A stretch of 64,000 bases of DNA from Typha latifolia (taxonomy: Eukaryota > Streptophyta > Magnoliopsida > Poales > Typhaceae): positions 2,035,501 to 2,099,500 of the forward strand of contig CM034102.1 of NCBI GenBank assembly GCA_019914945.1, given 5' to 3'. Shown piece after piece: positions 1 to 10,448 of the stretch (its first letter is position 1; each line of letters starts with the position of its first letter). Made by a program: the position numbers and the translations under genes. The notes under the pieces were generated by a model. The model saw nothing but the letters and a program-made list of their open reading frames with translations. It did not search any database and was not told the origin of the DNA.

Positions 1-1848
1 TCGTCTCCGGAGATGGCTCGAATGGTTATGAGAACTCATGATCACATCTTTGCTTCCCGGCCGTCATCGAAGGGGTCTGATATCCTTCTCTATGGAGCGA
101 AAAATATCGGCTTCGCGCCTTACTGCGAACACTGGAGGCAAGCGAGAAAACTTTGCGCCATGCACCTCCTGAGTACCAAGAAGGTGCGATCAATTAAACA
201 TGCGAGAGAAGAAGAAGTGAGCTTCGCTATCGCGAAGATTTATAAAGCTAAAAAATCATCAAAGCCTATAAATTTGAGCGAAATATTAGACGCTTTTACA
301 AATGATATCATCTGCAGAGTTGTCTCTGGTAATTTTTTTAGGGAGAAAGGTAGGAATATTATGATCCGTGAGCTTATAGAGAGGAACAGAGAAATAATGG
401 GGGGGTTTAATTTAGCGGACTACTTCCCTAGGGTTGCTTGGTTGGATTTTTTCTCTGGGTTCAGCTCCAGGGCAAGAAAGGTGGCTAAGAGATGGGATGA
501 TGTTCTTGAGGATGTAATAAAGGAACATAGTATGAATCGGGTAGAGGATGGCAATCAGGAGAGTAGTGACTTTGTGGATGTGTTGCTCTCACTTGGAGAT
601 GATCTACAGATGGAGTATGGACTCACAAATGATCACTTTAAAGGTCTTCTAATGGTAACCATATCAATCTCATATAAATCTCTTTTATCTGCGCTGACTT
701 TTTTATTTTATATAGAACATAAGCTCGTAGGCTAAAAATTAGCTATGGAAGTAGATTATTCCTTTATAATATATATGTTAGTTAGATAATAACGAGCCAA
801 AATCATACACATATATTTTTTTGATTGATTATTCACTCTATGTCAGCTCCAATGTTGACAGGGGAATTGAAAAGTATATTCTCTGCGATAGCTGAATAGA
901 AGCCAACCAAATAAGCTATGCATTTTGTTTTTAGATATTTAATACTAATGTGAATCTGAGTACTTCGTCGATTTTCTAGAGCCTCGTATGAAGTAATTTC
1001 GTGCATCTTGGACAAGTGTCAAATATCAAACTTATCTGCCATAACTACTATCTTATATATACAGCAGCAATTTGCAAACAATATTCTCTTTCCAAAGATT
1101 TGCTGTCATATTTTGATGATATCGAGTGTCCTGAATTACTGGTACTAACTCCTAAAGTGATATGAAATTAAATGCAATTTAAGATCTTTTTCTATCTCAC
1201 TTTTTCATTCATTTTTCTTTTGATGTTTAATCATGATAGGATATGTTTTTTGGTGGGACTGATACCTGCTATATAACCCTAGAGTGGGCAATGACAGAGC
1301 TTATAAAAGACTTTGAAGCCATGAAGAAACTACAAGAGGAAGTAAGAAGAATAGTCCATGGGCAAGAGATGGTTAAAGAGGATGATTTAATCAAAATGAG
1401 CTATCTCAAGGCTGTTATAAAAGAGGTTTTACGTTTACACCCTTCTGCTCCCCTTTTGATCCCAAGGGAATCCAGGGAAGATTGTCAAATTGAAGGATAC
1501 CAAATACCCAAGAGAACAAGAGTCATTATTAATGCATGGACTATTAATAGAGATCCAAAGTACTGGGAAGCAGCAGAGGAGTTTCATCCTGAAAGATTCA
1601 TAGAGAGTTCTGTGGATTACAAAGGAAATGATTTTCAATTCATACCATTTGGAGCTGGGAGGAGGATTTGCCCTGGAATAGACTTTGGAATCTCTATAGT
1701 GGAGATCATGTTGGCTAATCTCATGTACCATTTTGATTGGGAGTTGCCTCATGGTGTGGTGCGAGAGGAGATGGACATGACCGATACACCGGGGCTTACC
1801 GCGCGTAGGAAGGAAAATTTATACCTTATTCCAAAATCATATGGATAA
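1..1848 (+). CDS. Cytochrome P450, CYP71-clan (5' end outside window)
   Basis: This is an ER-anchored haem monooxygenase of the plant A-type (CYP71) group; its substrate cannot be told from sequence. Coding exons are <1-654 and 1240-1848, joined by a phase-0 GT-AG intron. The N-terminal anchor and the proline hinge (about 85 codons, judged from the paralogue at 4272-5788) lie before the window. Visible motifs are helix C WRQARK, the I-helix GGTDT just after the intron, the K-helix EVLR, the PERF-type HPERF and the haem loop FIPFGAGRRICPG with its cysteine ligand. The reading frame is open from base 1 to the TAA at 1846-1848, so the visible part looks functional. It converges on a close paralogue on the other strand 2.4 kb away, which suggests local inverted duplication. 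Confidence 0.93.
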
Positions 1849-4181
1849 ATATGAATATTAAAGTTAGATGGTCCCGTGCTAAATTATTGCTATTTGTTTT
1901 CTTGGGTCGCTGTAACGTGGCCAATGTTTAATGAAATGTGGTGCCGTATGATGTCAATTTATAAGTAATGTATAATTTTAAGTAATTTTCAGTCTTGCAA
2001 ATATCCCCTTTTCAAATAATTACAAGTTACTCTATCACGATAATATATTGCACTATTAATCTCAATAAAAGGTAGCCTATTATTTATTTATTGACACATA
2101 ATTTGATATTATAAAATCACCGGAGATATTGCTCCATTTGTTAATTGGAGGAGACTATTGACTTCCATCTACTCACTCACTCACTCCCTCACTCCGTAGA
2201 TTCTATTCTTAATTTCCAATCATACTGGGAATCTAATTCATGCCTCCTCGTGGGGACAACGACAAGCAGGACAGCCCAGCTACAGAAATTTCCTAACAGT
2301 CACTCACTAGTCATTGATAAGCAGCGAGTTAAGTAAATTATTATGATTTCCCCTTTCTGAAAGTGAAACCGAAAGAGATAACCATCAAATTCCTACTTGC
2401 TAAATTTTCACTACGATAGATCAATGTAATCATACCAACATTTTCTCACTCACGATCAAAGAGGTCATGGGTTCAACTCCAATCATAAATAATATTATCA
2501 AGAAATTATTTAATGATCAGTACGGTTAGCTTGGAGGAATAGCTTGATAACACAGTGGCTCTGTCTCTTTAGAATTTTTCATATTTTTAGAGAGAATAAT
2601 CAAATTTTCATATCTTAACAATCTTAACTGACCGTGTGAGTGACGTGACGGCTTAATCAATTGTTACCCTATTAAGACCGGTGGTTGAAGGACCACCGGG
2701 TCGTAATGATTGAGCACTAACTCTAAAGTCACTCGTCTAAGTCCATGCGGCCAAATAGTGATACATTAGTGCCTGAATATAGGGAATTACTTAGTTGCCT
2801 TAGACTTAATTATATTGTATTATTCTTTATTGCTCAAGTTTCATTTGCCCACCTTGTTTTTTTGGGTGATTTGTGCTAAAAATCAATAAGAATTTTCTTT
2901 TTGCGTTCCTACTCATTGCATTTTACTTGTTTTATGCATAAGATGACAATAATATATTTATGTAATTATTAGTTTTATCTTTTGTTTTTCTCATCTATTG
3001 TGAAAAGATGACATTAATATTAATATGGAGGGAAACTACTAAATGGTACTTGACTTTTTTATTTGTTTTTTTATACAACAATAAACAATAAAATACAGTG
3101 AGATGTTTATTTTAGATGAGATTTAAAGATTTTTTAGTTGTGGAGTATAAGAACTATAAAATGTTACACCAATGACATTAGTACAAGATTATTAATAGAG
3201 CAAAAAAAAAAACAATTAAGCATCGTGGTATATCAAGAAAAAGAGAGAGTTGGACCGAAGCCATAATTGCCCCCAACAATATATTATGATATATTTTATT
3301 AAAATCAATTGTTAATATAGTAATTAATATTTTATACATACTAATTTGTTTTTATAGTTCATAATTTTGGATTCTATATAGGAGAAGAATAAAGTTCATA
3401 TTTATTCTCATATAGGAGAAGAATAAAAAATAAATCTTCTTTCTCCTATCTATTAAAAAAAGAAAAGAATTCTCTCTCCTAATGAGTCTAAAATTAGAAA
3501 AAGACAAACTGCATTCAATAATGCTGCCTTGCGTGAGATGATGACTAAGTCCACTTAAATGAGTAGAAGGGCATTACAGTCATTTAAAACTAAAAAATGG
3601 TAAATCTGCACACAAAAAAAAGAAGTAAAATTAGTAATAAGGTAAAAATATAAATCAGTTTGATTTATAGTGCAAATCGTCCAACTTATTTTTGGCTGCA
3701 TTCGACGGTCAACTGGCTAAGCTATGCCGCTTTAACTTTTACTTGAGCTAAGTAATGAACAAATAATCAGATTGAAAATTTAAAATACCCAGGAAATGAT
3801 CTCCCAAGCGCTAAAAGAATAAATCAATGCAGAATAATAAGTATAGAGAGCTAATCATAAATATACAATTTTTTTATATAGAAAAATAACTTAGAATTAA
3901 AAAATAATCATGGATCAAAGGATCATATCAATTACTAAAACTAAGATAACAATAAGAAGATTGATTTACCTAGAACTATATCTTTAGGGTCTTACTTATT
4001 TGAACATGTGATTGATTCTCAATCTTAATGACCATTGAGATTTATATTTTAATTACGGTGACCCCTCCAAATAGAACCTTTTACCACATTTCGTCTTGTA
4101 CTCTCTCAAAGCCACATTTCGTCTCTTCTAATAGTTGAAGCCATTCCTTTAACACTTGGCACCAAAAAGTCTCGGTGTTTC
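1849..4181. other. AT-rich spacer between the convergent P450 genes
   Basis: No gene is recognisable here apart from the relic at 2121-2275. Around 3375-3430 there is a two-fold direct repeat of a unit reading ATATAGGAGAAGAATAAA. At 2461-2490 the text GGTCATGGGTTCAACTCC resembles a tRNA B box, which could be a decayed SINE, but I could not find a convincing A box. The 3' UTRs of both P450 genes must lie at the two ends of this interval. Confidence 0.6.
2121..2275 (-). pseudogene. Collapsed relic of a P450 start plus a DMP 3' end
   Basis: Plus-strand 2121-2190 matches 5770-5825, the start codon region and 5' leader of the minus-strand P450: GGAGAT..GCTCCATTTGTT against GGAGATGGCTCCATTGGTT, then TTCCATCTACTC in both. 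Directly after it, 2197-2275 matches 6607-6635 and 6748-6790, the 3' flank and last codons of the DMP gene: TAGATT.TATTCTTAATTTCCAATCA, then CATGCCTCCTCGTGGGGA, which encodes the family's PTRRH in reverse. The order and orientation are the same as in the intact block, but the distance is about 100 bp instead of about 1 kb. I infer an old duplication of a P450-DMP block whose coding parts were deleted. Confidence 0.72.
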
Positions 4182-4271
4182 TTAGTTCGAACCATTTTTG
4201 GGCAATTTTGGAACAAGGCATAGTTTCTCTTTCTTCCGCACTAGAAGTCCAGGAGCATCATTCATGTCGAT

Positions 4272-5788
4272 CTACTCTTTCACCGGACCGTGTGGCAACT
4301 CCCAGTCAAAATGGTATACAAGATTAGCCAGCATGAGCTCCACTGTAGATATCGCGAAGCTCATGCCAGGGCAAATCCTCCTCCCAGCTCCAAATGGTAT
4401 GAATTGGAAGTTATGTCCCTTGTACTCTACAGAGCTCCCCTTGAATCTTTCAGGGTGAAATTCCTCTGCTGCTTCCCAATATTTTGGATCTCTGTTAATA
4501 GCCCATGCGTTAATGATAACTCTTGTTCTCTTAGGTATTTGGTATCCTTCAATTTGGCAATCTTCCATGGATTCTCTTGGGATCAACAGAGGAATAGCTG
4601 GGTGCAGACGCAAGACTTCTTTTACAACATTTCTTAGGTAGCTCATTTCACTCAAATCATCTTCTTTAACCATATCTTTTCCATTGGCTATTCCTCTTAC
4701 TTCTTCTTGTAGTTTCTTCATGGCTTTTTTGTCCCGTGCAAGCTCTGTCATTGCCCACTCCAAGGTTATATAGGAGGTATCAGTCCCACCACCAAACATA
4801 TCCTGTTACATATAAATAAGATGAGCACATCAAAGAAAGAAATGAACTAATTAATTATAAAGAAGTAAATAGATATGATTACCACTAGAATAGCTTTGAT
4901 ATGTTCTTTAGTAAGCCCAAACTCTAAGCGCAGATCATCCTGAAGAGAGAGCATCACATCCACAAAGTCCCTCTCCTGCGTGCTATCCTTCGCTCGATTA
5001 ATAGTGCAGTGCTCTTTGATCACCTCCTCAAGGACATCATCCCATCCCTTGGCTATCTTCTTTGCCTTCGATTCGAAACCTGAGATGATAAAATCCAGCC
5101 AATGTAGAACAGGGAAGTAGTCCTCGAAATGGAATCCGGAAAGCAAAGCTGAACTCTTCTCTATGAGCTCCCTGAACAAATCATTCCTCCCTCCCTCCCT
5201 AAAGGACTTCCCAGAAACAACTCTACTTATGATATCATTCGCGTACGAGTTCAAGAGCTCACTCATATTGATTGGCTTGGATGATTCTTGAGCTCTGTGA
5301 ATTTTCTCAATCACGAAGCTTACTTCTTCTTCTCTATCATGTCGGAAAGATTGCACCTTCTTGGTACTTAAGAGATGCATGGCGCAAAGCTTTCTCATTT
5401 GCCTCCAGTGCTCACCGTAAGGTGCGAAAGCGATGTCTTTAGCGCCGTTAAAAAGAATATCGACGGCAGTAGACGACTGTCGCGAAGCGAAAACATGATC
5501 ATGAGTCCTCATGACCACTTGGGCCATCTCTGGGGACGAGATTACCAGCGTCGGGGCCTTGCCGAGATGGAGAAGCATGAGAGGGCCATGTTTCTTGGAC
5601 AGTGCATAAAGAGAGCGATGAGGAAGTGCACCAACTTGGTGCAGGTTCCCTATGAGAGGAAGTTTTGGAGGTGAGGGTGGAGTAGTACTGTAAGATTTTC
5701 TTTTTCTTGTGGTGCTTAATAGCAAAAGTAGTAAGAAGGGAAGGAGGAGGAGGAGGAAGAAGAGATAAGCTACTGGAGATGGCTCCAT
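4272..5788 (-). CDS. Cytochrome P450, CYP71-clan, with premature stop
   Basis: Exon 1 is 5788-4883 and exon 2 is 4802-4272, with a phase-0 GT-AG intron, giving 478 residues; CYP71 proteins are usually near 500. The N-terminus has a leucine-rich membrane anchor (about residues 7-24), a basic stop-transfer stretch and the hinge PPSPPKLPLIGN. Helix C (WRQMRK), GGTDTS, the K-helix EVLR, HPERF and the haem loop FIPFGAGRRICPG are all present. The frame ends at TAG (4274-4272), where the paralogue has a GAG codon. Beyond it the same frame stays open to 4182 and still resembles the paralogue's C-terminus (DAPGL, VRKKE). So one nonsense change removes about 30 residues of the C-terminal beta region. 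The product may be non-functional or a tolerated truncation; the rest of the gene is clean. Confidence 0.88.
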
Positions 5789-6146
5789 TGGTTGAGGAGA
5801 TTGCTGAGTTCCATCTACTCTCTTGACCTTACTTTAATAGCCTAGAGACTGACGAATCTAATTCCTTCCTCTGTTATTCTCCATTTTTTCTTTACTAGCT
5901 AAATATTTATTTGGAAGTGGAATAACTACAGATTATTATTCTTTTGACTTGTCAAATTATTAGTAAACAAGGATTAATTGAGGAATAAAAATAGTTTTAG
6001 CTCCTTAATGGAACTACTTATCCTAGAAGAAAAAGACAAGATAAGATAAGAAGTCACTCCAAGACGTGGCCGGTGATGTCTACATTTTGCCTCACTTCGG
6101 ATTATTATTCAGACTAGAAGAATACTGGCAACAGAAGGAAATATTA
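5789..6146. other. 5' flank of the minus-strand P450
   Basis: This is AT-rich upstream sequence of the P450 at 4272-5788. Its first ~40 bases are shared with the relic at 2121-2190. I see no other gene. Confidence 0.5.
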
Positions 6147-6545
6147 CCCAGGTATACTTTGAGAAATAATTCTTTTTTAATTCTAAAATATAATTTATTT
6201 TAGAATAATAGCTAAACATCATAATAATATTATTTTTAAATATAAATATTATTCATTAAAATTATATTTTATATCACACACTAACCTAATTACTAATTTA
6301 CTTTTGATATTTATCCTATCAATCTACTTTATATCAAATCAAAAAATATTTATGATAATTTTATATAAATAAAACATAATTTTTCATCATATGATTCACT
6401 TTATATTACATTAAAAGTAATAATTTTTTAAGATTTAAAATACAAGTAACATAAAAAATAGTTACTTTTATAATAAAATCTAATTTTAAGAATAATAAAA
6501 AGAAATAACTGTTCTAAAATTGATATTATTCATAAAGTAAAAGGG
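6147..6545. mobile_element. Tourist-like MITE (copy 1)
   Basis: This is an AT-rich, non-coding element of about 400 bp. Its ends form imperfect terminal inverted repeats: TACCCAGGTATACTTTGAG on the left, and TACCCTTTTACTTTATGAA as the reverse complement of the right. Its interior is clearly related to 42892-43268, sharing AAACATCATAATAAT, AAATATTATTCATTAAA and TATTTATGATAATTTTATA in the same order. The flanking trinucleotides are TTA and TAG, so the target-site duplication is not clean. It lies between the truncated P450 and the DMP gene, and is absent from the relic block at 2.1 kb. Confidence 0.7.
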
Positions 6546-7163
6546 TAGTTTAGAACACCTCACAAGTTTATCACTGTGCTATTCTTTCCAATCCGAATAC
6601 AAGGCCTGTAGATTTTATTCTTAATTTCCAATCAGATTTGTATGGGCAATGGCTCATGCAAACCCTGAGTGATTTGATCCATCAAACTCTTCTTTAATTA
6701 AATGACGCAGTAAAGAACAAGATCATATCGGTTATACACCATTGGTTACTGGGTATCCAATCCCATGCCTCCTCGTGGGGAAGACGACGAATAACAAACT
6801 GCAGATAACTCCTACCCCCAACGGCAAGATATCCAATGTTGGCGATAACAATCTGATTTCAAAAAATTCGATCAAAATAAATTAAAAATAAACTTACAAA
6901 TTTCAGAATATAAATTCTGAATAGTCGAGTCTAGTGTTGGACACTATCTCCTTAAGACCAATTCGCCCTCCACCGATTGCTTCTGGAATAGTGGACGTCG
7001 GTCTCCCAGGATACAACGACTGCCTTGCACTGGAAAGGAAGCAACTTTCTAATGCCTTGATTAGACCTGAACCGTGCTGTACTCTCTCTCGACCAGTAGA
7101 CTCAAACTAAAAAGACTCGACAATAAACTCTCTTATGTGTATATTTATTATGCAGACTGACAG

Positions 7164-7176
7164 CCTATTTATAGAG
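7164..7176 (-). promoter_or_regulatory. TATA-like box within the solo LTR
   Basis: The minus strand reads CTCTATAAATAGG, a good plant TATA box, positioned in the middle of the LTR. It faces the same way as the DMP gene, so it could drive transcripts running into the DMP 3' fragment and towards the P450. Confidence 0.55.
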
Positions 7177-7190
7177 GTAAACAGGCTCGA

Positions 7191-7446
7191 CGAAAAGATG
7201 CAAAATCACAGAATGGATGCACCAATTCGGGTCGAAACTAATTTATAGTTACCTTTGTGAAGGGATGCACCATTTGGGTCGAGTTCAACCAACTAACTGA
7301 ATTGATTGATTTATCGTTTATCGACACCACTTCGAAAAGATGCAAAATCATAGAATGGAAATCGGGTCGAAACTAATTTATAGTTACTGTGAAGGGATGC
7401 ACCATTTGGGTCAGTTCAACCAACTAACCCGAATTGATTAAGCGTT
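7191..7446. repeat. Two-fold tandem repeat inside the solo LTR
   Basis: Two diverged direct copies (about 7191-7332 and 7333-7446) share GAAAAGATGCAAAATCA, GGGTCGAAACTAATTTATAG and GAAGGGATGCACCATTTGGG. The second copy carries small deletions. Tandem blocks of this sort are common in LTR U3 regions. Confidence 0.8.
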
Positions 7447-8407
7447 TATGCGTGCCGAATCGAGACTTGCCGACACCGTGCGTGCGTGCCGGGCAAGGCG
7501 GGCGGGCGGCGCGCGTGTGTGTTAGGTTGCATAGTAACCTTTACCCACAAAATAGGTACCCCCTTTTGGGGCCCAAAGCCCATAGGAAGTTTGTTGCTTA
7601 TATACCATACTAACATTTCTCAAATATCCAATATGGTACTAAACTTACTTTCCTTTATTTCCCATTGCCATGATACCCACTTTAGAGCCAATTATCATTC
7701 ACTTCTCTTCATGAATTTGATTAAGTGAATATATGACAATAAAGTATGCTTTGAGCTAAATTGATTCCACCATTAAACCATTATAAATAATGTGTGGGCC
7801 CCACTTAAAACTTAGCTCAAAATTAATAAAATATTCATGTCAAAATCATGAAATTACCAACATCCAACACCTCCCTCGTCTCCTTCTCCGGCGCCGGATA
7901 GAAGCACCCAACCACGTTCTTATCCCGCATCGCCACGGCGGTGAACACGAGCACCGACAGCGCCGCGTGGACGAAGTCCACTAGGCGAATCCTGTACTTC
8001 GCCAGGTCTCCCGGACGCGGCGCCGCGGCGCCGCCTCCCTCGTATTCGTCGAACAGCCACATCCCACGCGGCGTGGCGAGGCCGTGGAGGACGCGGCCGT
8101 CGGGCAGCCTGCAGCTGTCGGTGAAGCAGGCGACGGCGCAGGAGGAGGCCAGGAGGGTTAAGAAGCCACGTGTCAGGAGGCGGGTGGTGGCGTCGCACGT
8201 GCCGTTGGCGGTGAAGACCGGGGTGAGGAGCTGGAAGGCGAGGAGGGTGCCGGTGGGGAGGAGGTTGGCTAAATTGGCGGCGGAGGCGAGAGCTTGTTGG
8301 GTTAGGGTTGGGGAGGGGGACACGCGGAGGGCTTCTGTAATGTTGTCGCCTGATTCTTCTCCAACGGCGGCGGTGGCGGCGGGCTTGGATCTTGGCCGGA
8401 GAGACAT

Positions 8408-9609
8408 ATTTGAGGAACCTCTTTGATCTTTTGGGATGCTTGAAACTTGGAAACTTGAAAGGAATATAGTTGTTGGTGTTTGATGATTATATATTACTAC
8501 TAAATTCGAGATTAGCTTGGCTTGCAAGGGTTGGATTGAAGCTCCCGTGATGAAGTTTTCTTGTTGCTTGTACTTACTTAGGTTGTGCGAGACGTGAAGC
8601 TATTGATCCTGTTAATGAAATATTTGAGCAGATCAACTGCGGACCCAAATTAAGGAACTTACTCCATCATGGTATTTGGCAGCGCCTCATTGGCTGAAAT
8701 ACCAGGGGTTGCACGGGAAGTTAGCCAACACGTGTTATTCCCATGGGCTGGACTACTAACAATTTCGAATGATTATAATCCTCCACGTAAGCAATTTTAT
8801 ATACCTTGCTGCTTGGCGCGTTAGGTATAATTCATGACCAAGTAGGGTGGGGTTAGGTCCATATAATCGTTCGCACCCAATTCCCGTACTGTCCATTATA
8901 GTATTGGATCGGATTAAGTTGATTTAATGGCGAATCCTATGTTCTCAACCGGCACCAAAAAAATAAAATAAAATAAAATAAAAAATTCTGATACACTGAC
9001 CATGCATAAATCATACTACCTAATGATAGAAAACAGCTTTAATAAATTAAAAAAAATTAAAAAAAAAAAACAGTGATCACAAGTTACGGACTCATTCAAA
9101 CTCACCGTAGAATTAATTTGAAGCATTGATTGGATTCCAGTAGAGAAATGGTTGGAGAGTTTTTTAAGTGTAGAAAATAAGTTATTCATTCAAACAAGAA
9201 CATTTTGGGTAGGTATATAATCATCCTCTCTCACGGCTAAGTCAAAACTTATAACTAGTTGACGAATGACATTTTTAAAATCGTAATTTAGTCGGACATA
9301 AGCCTGGCAAGATTTGAGGTGCGCCAAACCTGCAAAGAAAATAGCAAACACGTACTCCAAACTGGTCAACTAATCTGGTCTTAATTTCTTGACCTAACCC
9401 ACACTTCTCATTGGTTCGGATGGAATCAAAAACTCCTAATTGATCAACCAAAGCACTTGTTCTTCAACTCCATTCTCGATTCTCACTCCCGCTTAATCCG
9501 GCGTCATATAATACATCACACCCACCCTGAAAGCTACTCTCTTTTATATAGAGAAATTATGAAGAGATTCTTTGCAGCCCTGGCTGCAGGAGTACGTTGA
9601 ATAATAATA
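8408..9609. other. Spacer upstream of DMP and of the 9.8 kb gene
   Basis: No coding sequence is recognised. There is a short AAAAT microsatellite near 8959-8985 and A-rich tracts near 9045-9070. The interval should contain the divergent promoters of the DMP gene (-) and of the small gene at 9789 (+); a TATA-like TTTTATATAGAG at 9541-9552 suits the latter. Confidence 0.45.
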
Positions 9610-9756
9610 ATGGTGTTGTTGGGTACTACTCATCAGGAAATTCCTGCAGTAGAAGCTGCAGTGAATCCTGCCAAGGCTCCCCTGACTATAACCTCTCCCG
9701 GTCAACTACTCTTGGCTCATACTTGCACTCCATTTAATAAAGAGATCGAAAAATAA
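9610..9756 (+). other. Possible upstream ORF, 48 codons
   Basis: An ATG-initiated ORF of 48 codons ends 32 bases before the ATG at 9789. It would lie in the 5' leader if transcription starts near the TATA-like site at 9541-9552. The predicted peptide (starting MVLLGTTHQE) has no motif I recognise. It may be a chance ORF. Confidence 0.25.
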
Positions 9757-9788
9757 GAGTAGTGGTGGTAGTAGTAGAAGAAGAGGAG

Positions 9789-10448
9789 ATGGAGGAGTTC
9801 AGCTTCCCTACCATAGTTGAGAACCAGAAGCCCATCTTCCAACTTCCTTTCCCGACCTCCGGTACTCTCTTGTTTTCCTCCAAACCAAGCACAAACAACA
9901 CCCGGAGAAGCTTCTCTTTGGTCGAAGGAGCCTTCGACGTCACTAACCATTCACTAATCGATAAGGATTTCAAGCCAAGTTCACCGGCGTTGAGTGACTA
10001 CGGCAGCGGCGGTGGCAACCATCTTCTTGAAGATGAGGAGAGAATGGATAAGTTATGGGAAGACTTCAACGACGATTTCTTTTGCGCTTCTCCTGACAGG
10101 GATCGGAGCGGCGTACAGATGATGTCAAGAAGGTTGGTTGGAGGTATATGGTTAGAATTTAGCTCGTATTTTGATACCATATCTAAAAACTTAAATAAGT
10201 TCATAGAGAACGATGAATTTATATTTATGATTGTGATAATAGGCGTACAGAGAGGATTGTCCGTCCAACTGGAGCGGCATCGAGCATTGGAGCTGCAGCT
10301 GTTGCCGACGCTGGGTGCCTCAAAAAGCGTGCGAGCAATTCGATACAAAAGGCCCAGCTTAGGTGTGATGCTAAGGGCGTTGAAGAAGCTGTTCATTGTT
10401 CAGAGAACTCATCAGTCTTCATCCAAGAGGAGAACACAATACCAGTAG
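9789..10448 (+). CDS. Small plant protein of unknown function, probably two exons
   Basis: The first ATG (9789) opens a frame encoding MEEFSFPTIVE, a serine-rich stretch and an acidic block, DEERMDKLWEDFNDDF, which looks like a conserved short helix. The C-terminal end is basic with RPSLGVMLRALKKLF. A 99 bp AT-rich stretch, 10144-10242, has a good donor (GTATAT) and acceptor (AATAG) in phase 1. It is a multiple of three without stops, so both spliced (186 residues) and unspliced (219 residues) forms stay open. The hydrophobic, low-complexity translation of that stretch suggests it is an intron. I do not recognise the family; the acidic and basic blocks suggest a short soluble regulatory protein, which is only an inference. 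Confidence 0.6.
   Translation: MEEFSFPTIVENQKPIFQLPFPTSGTLLFSSKPSTNNTRRSFSLVEGAFDVTNHSLIDKDFKPSSPALSDYGSGGGNHLLEDEERMDKLWEDFNDDFFCASPDRDRSGVQMMSRRLVGGIWLEFSSYFDTISKNLNKFIENDEFIFMIVIIGVQRGLSVQLERHRALELQLLPTLGASKSVRAIRYKRPSLGVMLRALKKLFIVQRTHQSSSKRRTQYQ

Larger units (their letters stand above)
6837..7862 (-). mobile_element. Solo LTR of a retrotransposon inserted in DMP
   Basis: The element is 1,026 bp, begins TGTTGG and ends CCAACA (TG...CA ends), and is flanked on both sides by the identical 5 bp TCCAA (6832-6836 and 7863-7867). Read on the minus strand it has a TATA-like CTCTATAAATAGG in its middle, as expected for an LTR promoter. There is no internal retrotransposon coding region, primer-binding site or second LTR, so it is a solo LTR left by recombination. 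Superfamily is uncertain; the TGTTGG start is common in Copia LTRs. Confidence 0.9.
6732..8407 (-). pseudogene. DMP (DUF679) membrane protein gene split by a solo LTR
   Basis: The 5' part, 8407-7863, encodes an N-terminal cytosolic region and the DUF679 core: LLPTGTLLAFQLL, then the ANGTC and FTDSC segments, the PRGMWLF and AKYRIRLVDFVHA blocks and NVVGCFYP. It breaks after EVLD. The missing end resumes on the far side of the LTR, at 6831-6732, with the family's last span and the signature FPTRRHGIGYP, then TAA at 6732-6734. Removing the LTR and one copy of the 5 bp duplication leaves 645 bases, exactly 215 codons, so the gene was intact before insertion. As it stands, translation runs into the LTR and stops after about 13 codons, losing the last membrane span. 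DMPs are four-span plant proteins, and one clade acts in sperm-egg fusion; I cannot assign this copy to a clade. The start at 8407 is the first ATG of the frame. Confidence 0.9.

Noticed and set aside
2455..2560. tRNA gene or SINE head suggested by GGGTTCAACTCC
   Set aside because: Only a B-box-like string is present; no A box at the right distance and no cloverleaf could be drawn.
6837..7862. Full LTR retrotransposon
   Set aside because: Only one LTR is present, with target-site duplications directly at both ends, so no internal region remains.
8407..8527. N-terminal extension of the DMP protein by 40 codons
   Set aside because: The extended frame begins with TTG, not ATG; the first ATG at 8407 gives a normal DMP start.
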